Shown: positions 1-7,861 of the stretch, in pieces
How the letters are laid out: each line of letters opens with the position of its first letter
Numbering within the stretch: the first letter of the stretch is position 1
Origin: Bog-473 sp963779735
Lineage (GTDB): Bacteria; Actinomycetota; Acidimicrobiia; Acidimicrobiales; RAAP-2
Assembly (NCBI GenBank): GCA_963779735.1
Contig: CAVZZJ010000007.1
Span: 62,001 to 126,000, forward strand
Length of the DNA stretch: 64,000 nt
Direction: 5' to 3'
Made by a program: the position numbers and the translations under genes
Notes under the pieces: generated by a model
The model's input: only the letters and a program-made list of their open reading frames with translations
What the model was told of the DNA's origin: nothing
The model's database searches: none

Positions 1-35
1 GAAGAAGCCACAAGCGCTCTGAAGAATGAACTCTC

Positions 36-176
36 GTGCCCAAGGGTGAAGTCACTACATTCAAGGTCCACGGTGGCGGCATCATCATCAACCGGATCGT
101 TAACGAGTTCGGCCTCTCGCGCCCAGTGTGCAAGGCCATTGAGAATGGCGTGGGGTCACACTTCTCGAACTGTTAA
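36..176 (+). CDS. possible small ORF or gene remnant, 46 aa
   Basis: An open frame starts at GTG 36, just after an in-frame TGA, and ends at TAA 174-176. Third codon positions are mostly G or C, as in real genes here. The peptide contains a glycine-rich stretch (HGGGIII) and a helix-like segment (NRIVNEFGLSRPVCKAIENG). I do not recognise a family. It lies immediately upstream of the truncated IS110 element, so it may be the cut end of a host gene. No good ribosome binding site is visible. Confidence 0.25.
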   Translation: MPKGEVTTFKVHGGGIIINRIVNEFGLSRPVCKAIENGVGSHFSNC

Positions 177-220
177 TAAGAGAGCAGCCACTCCCCGGCG
201 TACCACTAGGCAACAACTGG

Positions 221-977
221 GGGCATCGGCGGGTGAAGAACGATGAGCGCGATGCCACGGACCTGGTCGACCTGCTCCGCATGGGACGCCTGGCCGAAGC
301 CTGGATCGCCCCACCACCGCTGCGCGAACTGCGCGAACTCATCCGCTATCGGGGCAAGCTCGTCCATCTGCGCACCAGCCTCAAGTCCCAAGTCCACGCC
401 GTCTTGGCGAAGGAGGGCGTGAGGGTGCCCATGAGCGACCTGTTCGGGGTGGGCGGCCAGGTCCTCCTCGACAAAGTCCATCTGGGCGACGCCTATCGGG
501 TGCGGGTCGAATCGCTGCGCGACCTGATCGAGCACGTCAACCGCGAGATCGCCATGCTCGAAGAGCAGACCGCCCCGTATTTCGCCGGCGACCTCGGCTA
601 CCACGCTGTGCAGGCCATTCCCGGCGTCGGCCCGGTGCTGGGGGCGATATTCGTGGCCGAGATCGGCGACATCTCGAGGTTCACCTCGGCCCGCCATCTC
701 TGTAGCTGGGCTGGCCTGACCCCGACCCATCACGAATCCGACGTCACGGTCCGCCGGGGCCACATCACCAAGCAAGGCTCTCGCCTCGTGCGCTGGGCCG
801 CCGTCGAGGCCGTGGCCCGACGAGCGCGCCGATACGCCCATCCGTCGCCACCACCGCAACGTGGGCGAGCGCCGGGGCACCCAGATCGGCCGCGTGGCAG
901 CGGCGCGCAAACTTCTCATCCTCGTCTACTACGGCCTGCGCGACGGCGAGATCCGTTGCCTGGCGCAGACGGGGTGA
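221..977 (+). pseudogene. IS110-family transposase, 5'-truncated and frameshifted
   Basis: The frame opening near 221 encodes an IS110-type transposase from the end of the DEDD domain (RVKNDERDATDLVDLL) through the C-terminal Transposase_20 domain (IPGVGPVLGAIFVAEIGD, CSWAGLTPTHHES, ITKQGSRLVRWA). Family members run to about 350-400 aa and begin with an RNase H-like DEDD domain; that N-terminus is missing. At about 815-820 the frame breaks. The proper C-terminus (DERADTPIRRHHRN to CLAQTG) continues one frame over to the stop at 975-977, which needs one C fewer. The element is therefore inactive unless the indel is a sequencing error. Part of its 3' end is repeated directly downstream. Confidence 0.85.
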
Positions 978-1642
978 GAGCCGGGACGGACGCAACCCGG
1001 TGCGAGCTCGCCGACAGTCATGGTCCCCGCGCAGCGGCGAGACCGAGCGACTGATTGAGCCCATCGGGTTGCGGCCGAACCACTCCATGTCGTTTCTCGC
1101 GACGGACAGATGACCGGCACCCGGTTTTTCGGGTTGCCCGCCAGCACCGCCTGGCACTGGAGATGGGTCGCAACGCGTCCCCCACTCGGCAACCACAGGG
1201 GACCACCACGGCTCTCGCCTCGTGCGCTGGGCCGCCGTCGAGGCCGTGGCGACGAGCGCGCCGATACGCCCATCCGTCGCCACCACCGCAACGTGGGCGA
1301 GCGCCGGGGCACCCAGATCGGCCGCGTGGCAGCGGCGCGCAAACTTCTCATCCTCGTCTACTACGGCCTGCGCGACGGCGAGATCCGTTGCCTGGCGCAG
1401 ACGGGGTGAGAGCCGGGACGGACGCAACCCGGTGCGAGCTCGCCGACAGTCATGGTCCCCGCGCAGCGGCGAGACCGAGCGACTGATTGAGCCCATCGGG
1501 TTGCGGCCGAACCACTCCATGTCGTTTCTCGCGACGGACAGATGACCGGCACCCGGTTTTTCGGGTTGCCCGCCAGCACCGCCTGGCACTGGAGATGGGT
1601 CGCAACGCGTCCCCCACTCGGCAACCACAGGGGACCACCACG
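776..1642 (+). repeat. direct tandem duplication of the IS110 3' end (two copies of about 433 bp)
   Basis: Copy 1 runs from 776 to 1209 and copy 2 from 1210 to 1642. The offset is 434 before position ~815 and 432 after it, because copy 1 reads GTGGCCCGACG where copy 2 reads GTGGCGACG. The coding frame wants GTGGCCGACG, so one copy has gained a C and the other has lost one. Each copy holds the transposase C-terminus, its stop and about 230 bp of the non-coding right end. The rest appears essentially identical, so the duplication is recent or is an assembly collapse/expansion artefact. Confidence 0.9.
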
Positions 1643-1735
1643 AAGCCCTCACGGGCTTCGCATCACATGATGTGACGAACGACTGACCGAGCCGTCAAGG
1701 CTTCCCCGCCGGGCGGCCTCCGGCCCGGCCTTGAC
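1642..1735 (+). other. structured non-coding segment after the IS remnant: three inverted repeats
   Basis: Three consecutive inverted repeats are visible: GAAGCCC(1642-1648)/GGGCTTC(1653-1659) with a 4-nt loop; TCACAT/ATGTGA (1663-1675) with a 1-nt centre; and GTCAAGGC(1694-1701)/GCCTTGAC(1728-1735), which encloses GC-rich complementary runs. No open frame with coding character crosses it. It could be the transcript-ending region of the flanking genes, or part of the IS110 non-coding end where bridge RNAs are found in that family. The second idea is only inference. Confidence 0.5.
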
Positions 1736-1947
1736 TGCTCTCGTTTGGTTCTTCGTTCTCTTGGGGAACCACTTTGGCGCGCCCATCGGTCGAGACCTCA
1801 CCGTAATCGGAGCACGATGAAAACCAAAGGAGCCTACGGCGCCCCTTGACAAACTGCGCTCCTTCATAGATGACTGTCAACGAGCGCAAATGCGTGGCGG
1901 GAGACCGAGCGGTCCAACACCGAGTTCGCAGGGTGAGGCATCACGGG

Positions 1948-2607
1948 TCAACCTTCCCAGAGTGGCTCGGGCACCGTGAACCCGACGTCGCTGCCCCATG
2001 TGTTCCGGTAGGCCACATGGTCGCAGGGCCGCCGGGCCGCCACCCCCCACTTTCCGGTGGGGTACCCGAAGGTGACCATGGCGGCCAGATTCCACCCCTG
2101 ATCGCTCGGGACGCCGAGGATCTCGAAGGTCTCGAGCGGGTGGAAATACTGGAGCAGCGACGTGATGCAGCTCCCGACTCCCTCGGCGCGCGCCGCCAGC
2201 ATGGCGCTCCACACGGCGGGAAAGATCGAACCGCCGCTCGGGTCGTGTTGGGCGAAGGGGAAGAGGAAGAGGGGGACCTGGGTGAAGTTGTCGGCCAACC
2301 ATTGGGCCGAACGCTGCACGCGCAGGACCTGCTTCGACTCCGGGTTCTCGGGATCGGCGTTGGCGGCATCGAGCTGGGGTTTGTAGATGGTCGTCCAGAG
2401 CTCACCCATAGCGTGGTGGTAAAGCGGGGCGAGCGCCGCCTTTTTCTCCGGGTCGTCGAGGAGCAGGAACCTCCAGTTCTGCTGGTTGCCGCCGCTAGGC
2501 GCCCGAACGGCGGCATCGAGAATCCTGGCCTGGACGTCGGTCGGGACGGGATCGGGCTTGACCCTTCGCATGGCGCGGGTCGTATAGAGGGCTTCGTGGA
2601 GATCCAT
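1948..2607 (-). CDS. nitroreductase family protein
   Basis: This 219-aa protein has the nitroreductase fold signature: N-terminal DLHEALYTTRAMRRVKPDPVP, the FMN-binding loop RAPSGGNQQNWRFLLLDD at about 34-51, and a GVGSC segment followed by a glycine-rich FMN phosphate region near the C-terminus. Family members are FMN-dependent, usually dimeric, and reduce nitro compounds, quinones or flavins with NAD(P)H. Homologues usually begin at this ATG (MDLHEAL). A GTG at 2673 would add 22 residues and overlap the stop of the upstream gene (ATGTGAGTG), so translational coupling from there is possible. It is probably the second gene of a two-gene unit with the TY-Chap-like gene. Confidence 0.85.
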   Translation of the reverse strand: MDLHEALYTTRAMRRVKPDPVPTDVQARILDAAVRAPSGGNQQNWRFLLLDDPEKKAALAPLYHHAMGELWTTIYKPQLDAANADPENPESKQVLRVQRSAQWLADNFTQVPLFLFPFAQHDPSGGSIFPAVWSAMLAARAEGVGSCITSLLQYFHPLETFEILGVPSDQGWNLAAMVTFGYPTGKWGVAARRPCDHVAYRNTWGSDVGFTVPEPLWEG

Positions 2608-2669
2608 CTGGGCAGAATAGGCCCCGCCCTCCTCGGGTGCCCGCCTACTCGACCAGCCTGCTGCCCCAC

Positions 2670-3230
2670 TCACATCCGTTCTTCGGTCGTGTACTGAGAA
2701 CTGGCCGGCGTGTCACCGCGGATCGAAGACGAGAACATCTTGACGACGACCTGGTCGTAGTCCCTCAACCCGAATAGCTCACTCAATGTCGCCAGTGCGC
2801 GCCGGAATTCGACGTCGATCTCGGGGGAGGTCGTGTACTCAACGTGAATGAAGTTGGGTCGCCGCGGCGGGTTCGGTGCGTCCCAGCCCAGTGCGAGAAG
2901 TTGGTTCTCCTGATCTCGCGACCAGTGGTAGTGCTTGCTGGTCACCTCGGTGCAGAGGGATCCGTCCTCAAAGGCGAGGGCCTGCCAGAACATGTCATGG
3001 CGGGCATCGTCTTCCACGATGAGGATCCATCGCCCAGGTCTGCGGCACAGCGACCCCAGGAGTTCCTCCAGGCCCTCGGACAGCTCGGCGAGCGTAATCG
3101 TCCACTCCTGCTTCCCATCCCCGGCCAGCAGCCCCAGGGAGGGGGAGAGGGCGTGCTCTCGTTGCTCGGCCAGGACCTTTTCCGCACGGGCCAGCCAGGC
3201 GTCCAGGGACGCGATCGCTTTCGACACCAT
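2670..3230 (-). CDS. TY-Chap/YbjN-like domain protein (hypothetical)
   Basis: This 186-aa protein starts at the ATG preceded by GAGGAGG about 8 nt upstream; the longer open frame upstream has no coding character. The first ~45 residues are helical and charged. The rest resembles the actinobacterial TY-Chap (type III secretion chaperone-like/YbjN) fold: a strand-rich block (GRWILIVEDDARHDMFWQALAFEDGS), an LGWDAPNPPRRPNF turn, and a C-terminal helix plus strand (LATLSELFGLRDYDQVVVKMF). Such domains are small dimeric alpha/beta modules of unclear function. Its stop overlaps the possible GTG start of the nitroreductase gene, so the two are probably co-transcribed. The family assignment rests on pattern memory. 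Confidence 0.65.
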   Translation of the reverse strand: MVSKAIASLDAWLARAEKVLAEQREHALSPSLGLLAGDGKQEWTITLAELSEGLEELLGSLCRRPGRWILIVEDDARHDMFWQALAFEDGSLCTEVTSKHYHWSRDQENQLLALGWDAPNPPRRPNFIHVEYTTSPEIDVEFRRALATLSELFGLRDYDQVVVKMFSSSIRGDTPASSQYTTEERM

Positions 3231-3531
3231 GATGGTGACCTCCTCATCGAACCTGGCATTGGCACCGTGCCCGAAGGTCGGTTGCCGGAGCGTCGCTGGG
3301 CCAGGACCCTCGACTCCTCTGGATGGGTTACGAGTCAATAGTACCGTACGATCGACACGAATCAGACAATTCGAGACGCAGCGCATGTCGTACTGGGAGC
3401 GGGAAAACCGAGAGAAGCAGGCGCTATGACATGGCCGAGGATGATCCACCTGCTTACGACCTACCGGATCGGGCACCCCGGAATCCCAGGGCGTAAAGGA
3501 CAGCGCCGGACCCGGCACGATTCGTTGATGA

Positions 3532-3696
3532 TCGATTGGCAGAGATCCGATCGAGTATCACACGACCGTCCCCCAACCCATCGACTTCTTCCGCTGGGCC
3601 GACGAGCCCGACTCTGAGCTAAACCCAGACCCCGATGCCGATGACCCTCCGTTCAGAGAGGGGAGCTGGAACGAGGAGGAGTACGACGCCGAATAG
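3532..3696 (+). pseudogene. 3' remnant of an acidic protein gene
   Basis: Directly after two stops (TGATGA), an open frame without any plausible start runs to TAG 3694-3696. It encodes an acidic tail, PIDFFRWADEPDSELNPD followed by DDPPFREGSWNEEEYDAE. Composition and codon use look like a genuine C-terminus with its 5' part lost. A short frame from ATG 3431 (MAEDDPPAYDLPDRAPRNPRA, ended by TAA 3494-3496) may be another piece of the same gene. Function unknown. Confidence 0.3.
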
Positions 3697-3855
3697 GTCA
3701 GCGCCCCTGGCTCAACAGCACGCGAAGGCGGTCCGTGGCGGGTGTCCAGTAGCAGTATGGGACGCTGCGAGGGAAGTGCCACTACCGCGAAGGTGCAGGC
3801 CAGACGGGTGCCGCCATGCCTCGGCGAACACCATGGCGTCACCTAAACTGACGAT

Positions 3856-4170
3856 ATGACTTCAATCGACGAGTTGCTCCATCGAGCGGGAGGCAACGAT
3901 TCCCTTACGGCCCTCAGTGCCATCGCCTCGCTGCGGGTGTACCTCGAAGATCGGGAATGCGAAGTCGTACGCAAGGCTCGTGCTGAGACCATGTCCTGGG
4001 GCCAGATAGCCGAAGCATTGGGCCGGAGCAAGCAATCAGTCTGGGAGAAGTACCGGGATCCGCATGACCGTTCACTTAGCGCCTCGATTGGCCGGTCTGA
4101 TCCTGCGCACGTGGCATCGCTTGTGGGCCGTACCGCCGGTACGGGGCGGACGATCGTGGAGGAGGGGTAA
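3856..4170 (+). CDS. small helix-turn-helix protein
   Basis: This 104-aa protein starts at an ATG within CTGACGATATGAC. Residues ~45-75 (ARAETMSWGQIAEALGRSKQSVWEKY) form a helix-turn-helix of the kind seen in small actinobacterial DNA-binding proteins, where SWGQIAEALG-S-QSVW is the recurrent motif. The first 40 residues are helical (LLHRAGGNDSLTALSAIASLRVYLED). The C-terminus is basic and disordered. It stands alone with no operon partner, so its target is unknown. The HTH call is firm; the regulatory role is inferred. Confidence 0.65.
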   Translation: MTSIDELLHRAGGNDSLTALSAIASLRVYLEDRECEVVRKARAETMSWGQIAEALGRSKQSVWEKYRDPHDRSLSASIGRSDPAHVASLVGRTAGTGRTIVEEG

Positions 4171-4911
4171 TGTTGGTTTTCGACGGGGCGAGACCGGGTG
4201 GTTGGGACGCATGACCGTTCCTGAAGAAGCCACGACCCCTTCCGAACGGCGGCCCTTCCGAGGAGTAGTCGACGGACTGATCCTTCGCTTCTTGATGTAC
4301 CTCGTTCAACGCTTCATTGCGAGGAGAACCGCCGTCACGGTTTCTCCGGCTTCACGCGGTGCCCAGCCCTTCGGCAATCGCGAAACGCCCCCGTGACAGT
4401 CGGTGGAACGGTCCGGGGGCGTTCGGTCGCCTTCTGAGCAACTGAGGAGGAGAGGCGACACGGTGCACGATAAATACGTGCAATCGGCGGACGCAGTCTG
4501 GAACAGCTTCGTCGACCAGACAACTCTCCGAAAAACGACGGCCACCCGAAGACATAGCGAGCATGGCCCGATTCCTACTGTCCGACGAGGCGGTCAACGA
4601 CTGAGGATCAGCCGGGGGACACGGGAGCGTCGCTCACGGGGCGTCACCGAAGTACAGGTGGTTGACCTCGGAGCCCGGCAGGTAGCCACTGACCACGAGC
4701 ATCGCTCGCCAGGACGTCCGACACCATGGCTGAGCTGGTACAACGGATTGGGAGCCACACCCACTCAATCTATTTGACTATTGGTTTTGCACCCAGTCGC
4801 AGCACCCTGGCTCGACCGCACTCACCGAAACACTCTGGGACCCCACCTGACGCTGCCGTCCCTTGCATGATTGACTTGTTGAGCAGGAGCGAAGGAAACG
4901 GGGGCCTTGGG
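4171..4911 (+). other. 740-bp stretch without a supported gene
   Basis: Several open frames exist but none has a family match. On the minus strand, positions 4634-4714 read as a plausible protein end (AMLVVSGYLPGSEVNHLYFG then DAP and stop), which suggests the tail of a lost gene. On the plus strand GAGGAGGAG (about 4444-4452) precedes GTG 4462, but the frame that follows is short and low in coding character. The 5' flank of the cyclase gene, including the possible upstream start ATG 4868, lies at the end of the stretch. Confidence 0.4.
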
Positions 4912-7680
4912 ATGGTCGATTTGCCTTCGGGCACGGTCACATTCCTCTTCACCGACATCGAGGGCTCGACTGCGCTCTGGGAGCGCCACCCTGATGCGAT
5001 GCGGGTCGCCCTTGCGCGCCACGACAAGATCCTTGAGGCAGCGATTGAAAGTAATGGTGGCGTGGTCTTCTCCAAGATGGGCGACGGTATGGCCGCCGCC
5101 TTCGCTTCTGCTCGTGACGCCGTCGCTGCTGGGGTCGTCGCCCAGCAAGGTTGGGTTGAGGAGCCTTGGAACGACCTCCCGGGTCCCATTCGGGTGCGCG
5201 TCGGTCTCCACACTGGTGAGGGGGAACTCGTCAACGGCCAGTACCTCAACCAGCCCCTCAATCGGTGCGCCCGGCTCATGGCAGTCGCGCACGGCGGCCA
5301 GGTCGTGATCTCGGCGACCACGGAGCCCCTCGTGCACGGTGCCCTTCCTTCGGGTGTGACGCTGTCGGACCTGGGTGAGCATCAGCTCAGGGACCTGGCG
5401 GAAGCAATTCGTGTGTTCCAGGTTTGTCATCCCGATCTGGTCAGCGTTTTCCCGCCGTTGCGATCACTTGACCGCCTGCCGGGGAACCTCTCACCTCAGC
5501 TCACATCCTTCGTCGGGCGTGATGAGGATCTCTTGTCGCTCGTGGCCGCCCTCCGTTCGTCCCGCCTCGTCACCCTGACTGGGCCCGGTGGCGTTGGAAA
5601 GACACGGCTCGCATGGCAGGTCGCCGCCGAGACGTTGCCAAACTTTCCTGGAGGTGCGTGGTCGTGCGAACTGGCGACGGTCGACGATCCCGACGGGATG
5701 CTCCAGGTCGTCGCGGTGGCTTTGGGGGTCTCCCAGCGAACGGGCGCGACGCTGGAGGAAAGCATCGTCGAGTATCTCCGCAGCCGCCACCTGCTGCTGG
5801 TTCTCGACAACTGCGAACACCTCCTCGACGACATCGCCAGGTTGACGGCGGCCATCCTGCGGAGCTGTCCCAAGGTCCGCGTCGTGGCGACCAGCCGAGA
5901 GTTCCTCGACCTGCCCGGTGAACAGGTGGTACGGGTCCGTTCGCTGGCGGTGCCAGAAGTCGAGTCGACCGTCGATGAGCTCGTTATGAACCCCTCGGTG
6001 CAGCTCGTCCGCGACCGAATATCGGCAGCCGGCGCCGAGATCGCCAGTGACTCGGAGGATCTGCGAGCCGTGGGGGAGATCTGTCGTCGCCTCGATGGCA
6101 TCCCACTCGCCCTCGAGCTAGCCGCGGCGCGGGCAACCTCCATGGCGCCAGCAGAGATTGCTACCCATCTCGATGAACGCTTCCGGCTCCTCACCGGACG
6201 CCGCCGAGGCGGTCTCGAACGTCACCAAACCCTTCGGGCCACCGTCGACTGGTCATATTCGCTGCTCCGGCCTCGTGAGCGCACCCTTTTCGACCGTCTG
6301 GGGGTGTTCTCGGGATCCTTCGATGCGGCTGCCGCCGAGAGCGTGGTGAGCGGTGATGGGCTCGAGCGGTGGGACGTCCTCGACGCACTCGACGAGTTGG
6401 TGGTGAAGTCGATGGTGGTCGTAGAACGAGAGGACGGCTCGGCTCGCTATCAGCTTCTTGAGACACTGCGCCACTATGCGCGCGAGCAGCTGAGTGCCAG
6501 TGGGGAACTCGACTCCCTCCGCCGCCAACATGCTACCTATTACGCTGCCCTCGCCCGGGACGTCGGTGAGGGCGTTCGAGGGCCGGACGAAGCGATCTGG
6601 CTACGAACGTTCCGGCTCGAAATCGAGAATCTTCGAGCCGCGGTGGCCTGGGCGCTCGACTCACCAGACGATGTCAATGCCGAGCTCGGACTTCGGGTCA
6701 TTGCTTGGCTCGCCTTCGAGTCGACTGGAGGCACCCTCAACCCCGGTGCCTGGGCTGCCCAGGCCGTCAGCCGAATCGATGCCGCCGACCCGCCGATCCG
6801 GACCGCCGTCCTCGGCTTGGCAGCATGGCGCGCCTTCCAATCCGGCAACCTTGGCGACACGTTGACCCTGGCGGAGGCTGCTCTGCGCGACGGGCTCCCG
6901 GCGGGCACTCCCTACCCTGAGATCCCATTTCTGGCCCTTGCCATTGCCACACCAGGCGAGGCGGCCCTCAAGGTCTTCGACCGAGGCGCCGAGGAGCTTC
7001 GCGCGATCGATGCCCATCCAGCTCACCGTTCTCGCTTGCACACGTCCGCAGCGGCGGCCGCAATGATCATCGGCGACGTCGACCGGGCGAGACTCGAAGC
7101 CGAGGAGGCAGTGCACAACGCAGACGCCTCGGCGAACCCCTCATTGCGTGAAATGGCGCTCTTTGCCGTCGCCAACGCTACTTGGCGCGATCAACCGATT
7201 CAGGCACTCGCCAATCTGCAGGAATGCATCGACATGGCACGGAGCTCCGACTGGTACGGCCACCCAACCATTCTTTACGCGTTGAGCCTTGCGGCACGGC
7301 TCCACGCTGAGCAGGGCGACATCGTCGAGGCCCGAAGCCTCCTTCGCGAGGCGGTCGCCATCTCCCATGATGTCGGTGACCGTCCGGCCCTTATGATGGC
7401 AGTAGAGCGAGCGATCACACTATTTGGCATGTTCGGCCAGGACGAAGCCGCCGCCACCCTTGGTGGATTCTTCACCACTCCGGTGAACCGGACGCGGTCG
7501 ATTCTTCCCCGGGGGGAACGATCCGAACGCTGGCGCACCTTGGAAGTTCTACGGGAACGGCTCGGCAATGCCCGCTATGAGGAGTTGGTCGCCAAGGGCG
7601 CGGCGATGTCCGACGACGAGACGATCAGGCGCGTGCGCAAGGCTCTAGAGCCTCACGAGCTCACCGCCGATGTCAGCTAG
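4912..7680 (+). CDS. class III nucleotide cyclase - NB-ARC/STAND ATPase - TPR regulator (copy 1)
   Basis: This 922-aa protein is predicted to be a cytoplasmic signal-transduction ATPase with an N-terminal cyclase. Residues 1-175 are the cyclase: metal-binding Asp15 in FLFTDIEGST, Asp58 in KMGDGMAAAF, and the transition-state Asn/Arg pair N117-R121 in NRCAR are all present, so catalysis is plausible. An AfsR-like NB-ARC follows: Walker A GPGGVGKTR (~224-232), Walker B LLLVLDNCEHLLD (~294-306) and the GxP motif LDGIPLALELAAAR (~383). A winged-helix segment (HQTLRATVDWSYSLL) and a helical TPR-like C-terminus of ~350 residues complete it. No LuxR HTH is visible at the end. I start at MVDLPSGTVTFLF by family alignment; ATG 4868 would add 15 residues after that point upstream. 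A close paralogue follows 181 bp downstream. Confidence 0.85.
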   Translation: MVDLPSGTVTFLFTDIEGSTALWERHPDAMRVALARHDKILEAAIESNGGVVFSKMGDGMAAAFASARDAVAAGVVAQQGWVEEPWNDLPGPIRVRVGLHTGEGELVNGQYLNQPLNRCARLMAVAHGGQVVISATTEPLVHGALPSGVTLSDLGEHQLRDLAEAIRVFQVCHPDLVSVFPPLRSLDRLPGNLSPQLTSFVGRDEDLLSLVAALRSSRLVTLTGPGGVGKTRLAWQVAAETLPNFPGGAWSCELATVDDPDGMLQVVAVALGVSQRTGATLEESIVEYLRSRHLLLVLDNCEHLLDDIARLTAAILRSCPKVRVVATSREFLDLPGEQVVRVRSLAVPEVESTVDELVMNPSVQLVRDRISAAGAEIASDSEDLRAVGEICRRLDGIPLALELAAARATSMAPAEIATHLDERFRLLTGRRRGGLERHQTLRATVDWSYSLLRPRERTLFDRLGVFSGSFDAAAAESVVSGDGLERWDVLDALDELVVKSMVVVEREDGSARYQLLETLRHYAREQLSASGELDSLRRQHATYYAALARDVGEGVRGPDEAIWLRTFRLEIENLRAAVAWALDSPDDVNAELGLRVIAWLAFESTGGTLNPGAWAAQAVSRIDAADPPIRTAVLGLAAWRAFQSGNLGDTLTLAEAALRDGLPAGTPYPEIPFLALAIATPGEAALKVFDRGAEELRAIDAHPAHRSRLHTSAAAAAMIIGDVDRARLEAEEAVHNADASANPSLREMALFAVANATWRDQPIQALANLQECIDMARSSDWYGHPTILYALSLAARLHAEQGDIVEARSLLREAVAISHDVGDRPALMMAVERAITLFGMFGQDEAAATLGGFFTTPVNRTRSILPRGERSERWRTLEVLRERLGNARYEELVAKGAAMSDDETIRRVRKALEPHELTADVS

Positions 7681-7861
7681 CACGGTCACTGGCCGTGCGG
7701 CCACCGTGAGGAAGACCAAACATCCTGTTCAAGCCAGTCTTAGCCGGAGATCGGCGGCTAAAGAGCCCATGACCGGGAGAGCCCCGCCTCGCCATGGATG
7801 AAGGGATCGGCGTTGGGTTCGCCGAAGCGGCAAGCAAGCCCGACGTGGAATGCTGCCCTTC

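Noticed and set aside
765..1652. Long minus-strand ORF across the IS110 duplication
   Set aside because: It is antisense to the transposase, its protein repeats because the DNA is duplicated, and it is arginine-rich without family resemblance.
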